Part shown: in pieces, positions 53,025 to 53,101 of the stretch
Position numbering within the stretch: the first letter of the stretch is position 1
Layout: each line of letters starts with the position of its first letter
Assembly: GCF_000308475.2 (NCBI RefSeq)
Contig: NZ_BAFT02000095.1
Span: 1 to 53,101, forward strand
Origin: Nocardia brasiliensis NBRC 14402
GTDB taxonomy: Bacteria; Actinomycetota; Actinomycetes; Mycobacteriales; Mycobacteriaceae
Length of the DNA stretch: 53,101 nucleotides
Direction: 5' to 3'
The notes under the pieces: model-generated
Databases searched by the model: none
What the model saw: only the letters and a program-made list of their open reading frames with translations
What the model was told of the DNA's origin: nothing
Translations under genes and position numbers: made by a program

Positions 53025-53101
53025 ATGAATGGCGACGACCCCCAGTACCGCGCACCGATGCGCCGGGTGCCGCCGCCCGGCCGGCCGCCGCTGCCGCGGC
53101 C
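53025..53101 (+). CDS. Start of a Pro-rich protein, cut by window end
   Basis: Only 25 codons are visible, MNGDDPQYRAPMRRVPPPG followed by more Pro/Arg. This resembles the cytosolic N-terminal tail of a membrane-anchored envelope protein, such as LytR-CpsA-Psr family members in this order, but nothing diagnostic is present. A -10-like TAGAGT immediately upstream suggests leaderless translation. Confidence 0.45.
   Translation, partial: MNGDDPQYRAPMRRVPPPGRPPLPR

Noticed and set aside
1..53101. Search for tRNA, rRNA, CRISPR arrays, transposases, integrases and attachment sites
   Set aside because: None was recognised by eye on either strand; a dedicated tRNA/Rfam/IS search would be decisive.

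Overview
The window is high-GC actinobacterial DNA, most likely from a Nocardia or a close relative in the Mycobacteriales. This rests on the very high GC, frequent GTG starts with 4-bp ATGA/GTGA gene overlaps, a NamH-type UDP-MurNAc hydroxylase, a PE/PPE/EspG cassette, an IdeR-type iron box, and gene order. The backbone follows, from memory, the M. tuberculosis segment Rv3811-Rv3839: peptidoglycan amidase, HAD phosphatase, tandem acyltransferases, namH, serS, septum-formation membrane protein, zincin, phosphoglycerate-mutase-like protein, pheA and an iron-boxed DUF2470 protein. The genus call is an inference; no rRNA or tRNA gene was seen.

Layout. 1-4.3 kb: divergent cell-wall genes (SpoIID/LytB-domain protein, cut by the window edge, and a PGRP amidase with LGFP repeats) around a promoter region with three 9-bp repeats resembling MtrA boxes. 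4.4-10.0 kb: HAD phosphatase, a two-component system, a secreted alpha/beta hydrolase and a proline-rich membrane protein. 10.2-19.7 kb: an Opp-type peptide importer (oppB, oppC, fused oppD) followed by three tandem paralogous binding lipoproteins and a small membrane protein. 20.2-21.8 kb: GntR regulator and fatty-acid-hydroxylase-like membrane protein. 21.86-25.25 kb: a copper operon (CsoR-like operator, 18-residue leader ORF, His-rich exported protein, and a CopA ATPase whose HMA domain and core lie in different frames). 25.3-29.7 kb: two acyltransferases, a lipoprotein and namH. 29.7-37.2 kb: accessory metabolism (LLM oxidoreductase, methyltransferase, DMT transporter, DUF2236 oxygenase, two TetR regulators with readable operators, deazaflavin reductase, MFS transporter). 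37.4-44.1 kb: GGDEF-EAL protein, serS, aldehyde dehydrogenase, septum-formation protein, zincin. 44.1-46.65 kb: a PE-PPE-EspG cassette without any ESX core gene. 46.65-53.1 kb: phosphatase/pheA pair, IdeR-boxed DUF2470 protein, CPBP protease, an ECF sigma factor with its YCII partner, and the first codons of a last gene.

How the genes work together. Cell-wall remodelling (amidase, SpoIID protein, NamH, septum protein) dominates the conserved backbone. Separate insertions between backbone genes bring peptide import, copper export and a type VII substrate/chaperone set. The observations most worth following are the -1 frame break in copA at the same place as the programmed frameshift known in E. 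coli copA, together with its Cys/His-containing leader ORF; the stand-alone PE-PPE-EspG cassette whose PE protein has no tyrosine; and a ~90-bp element with two nested stems present twice (19.9 and 46.7 kb), whose differences fall mostly outside the stems.
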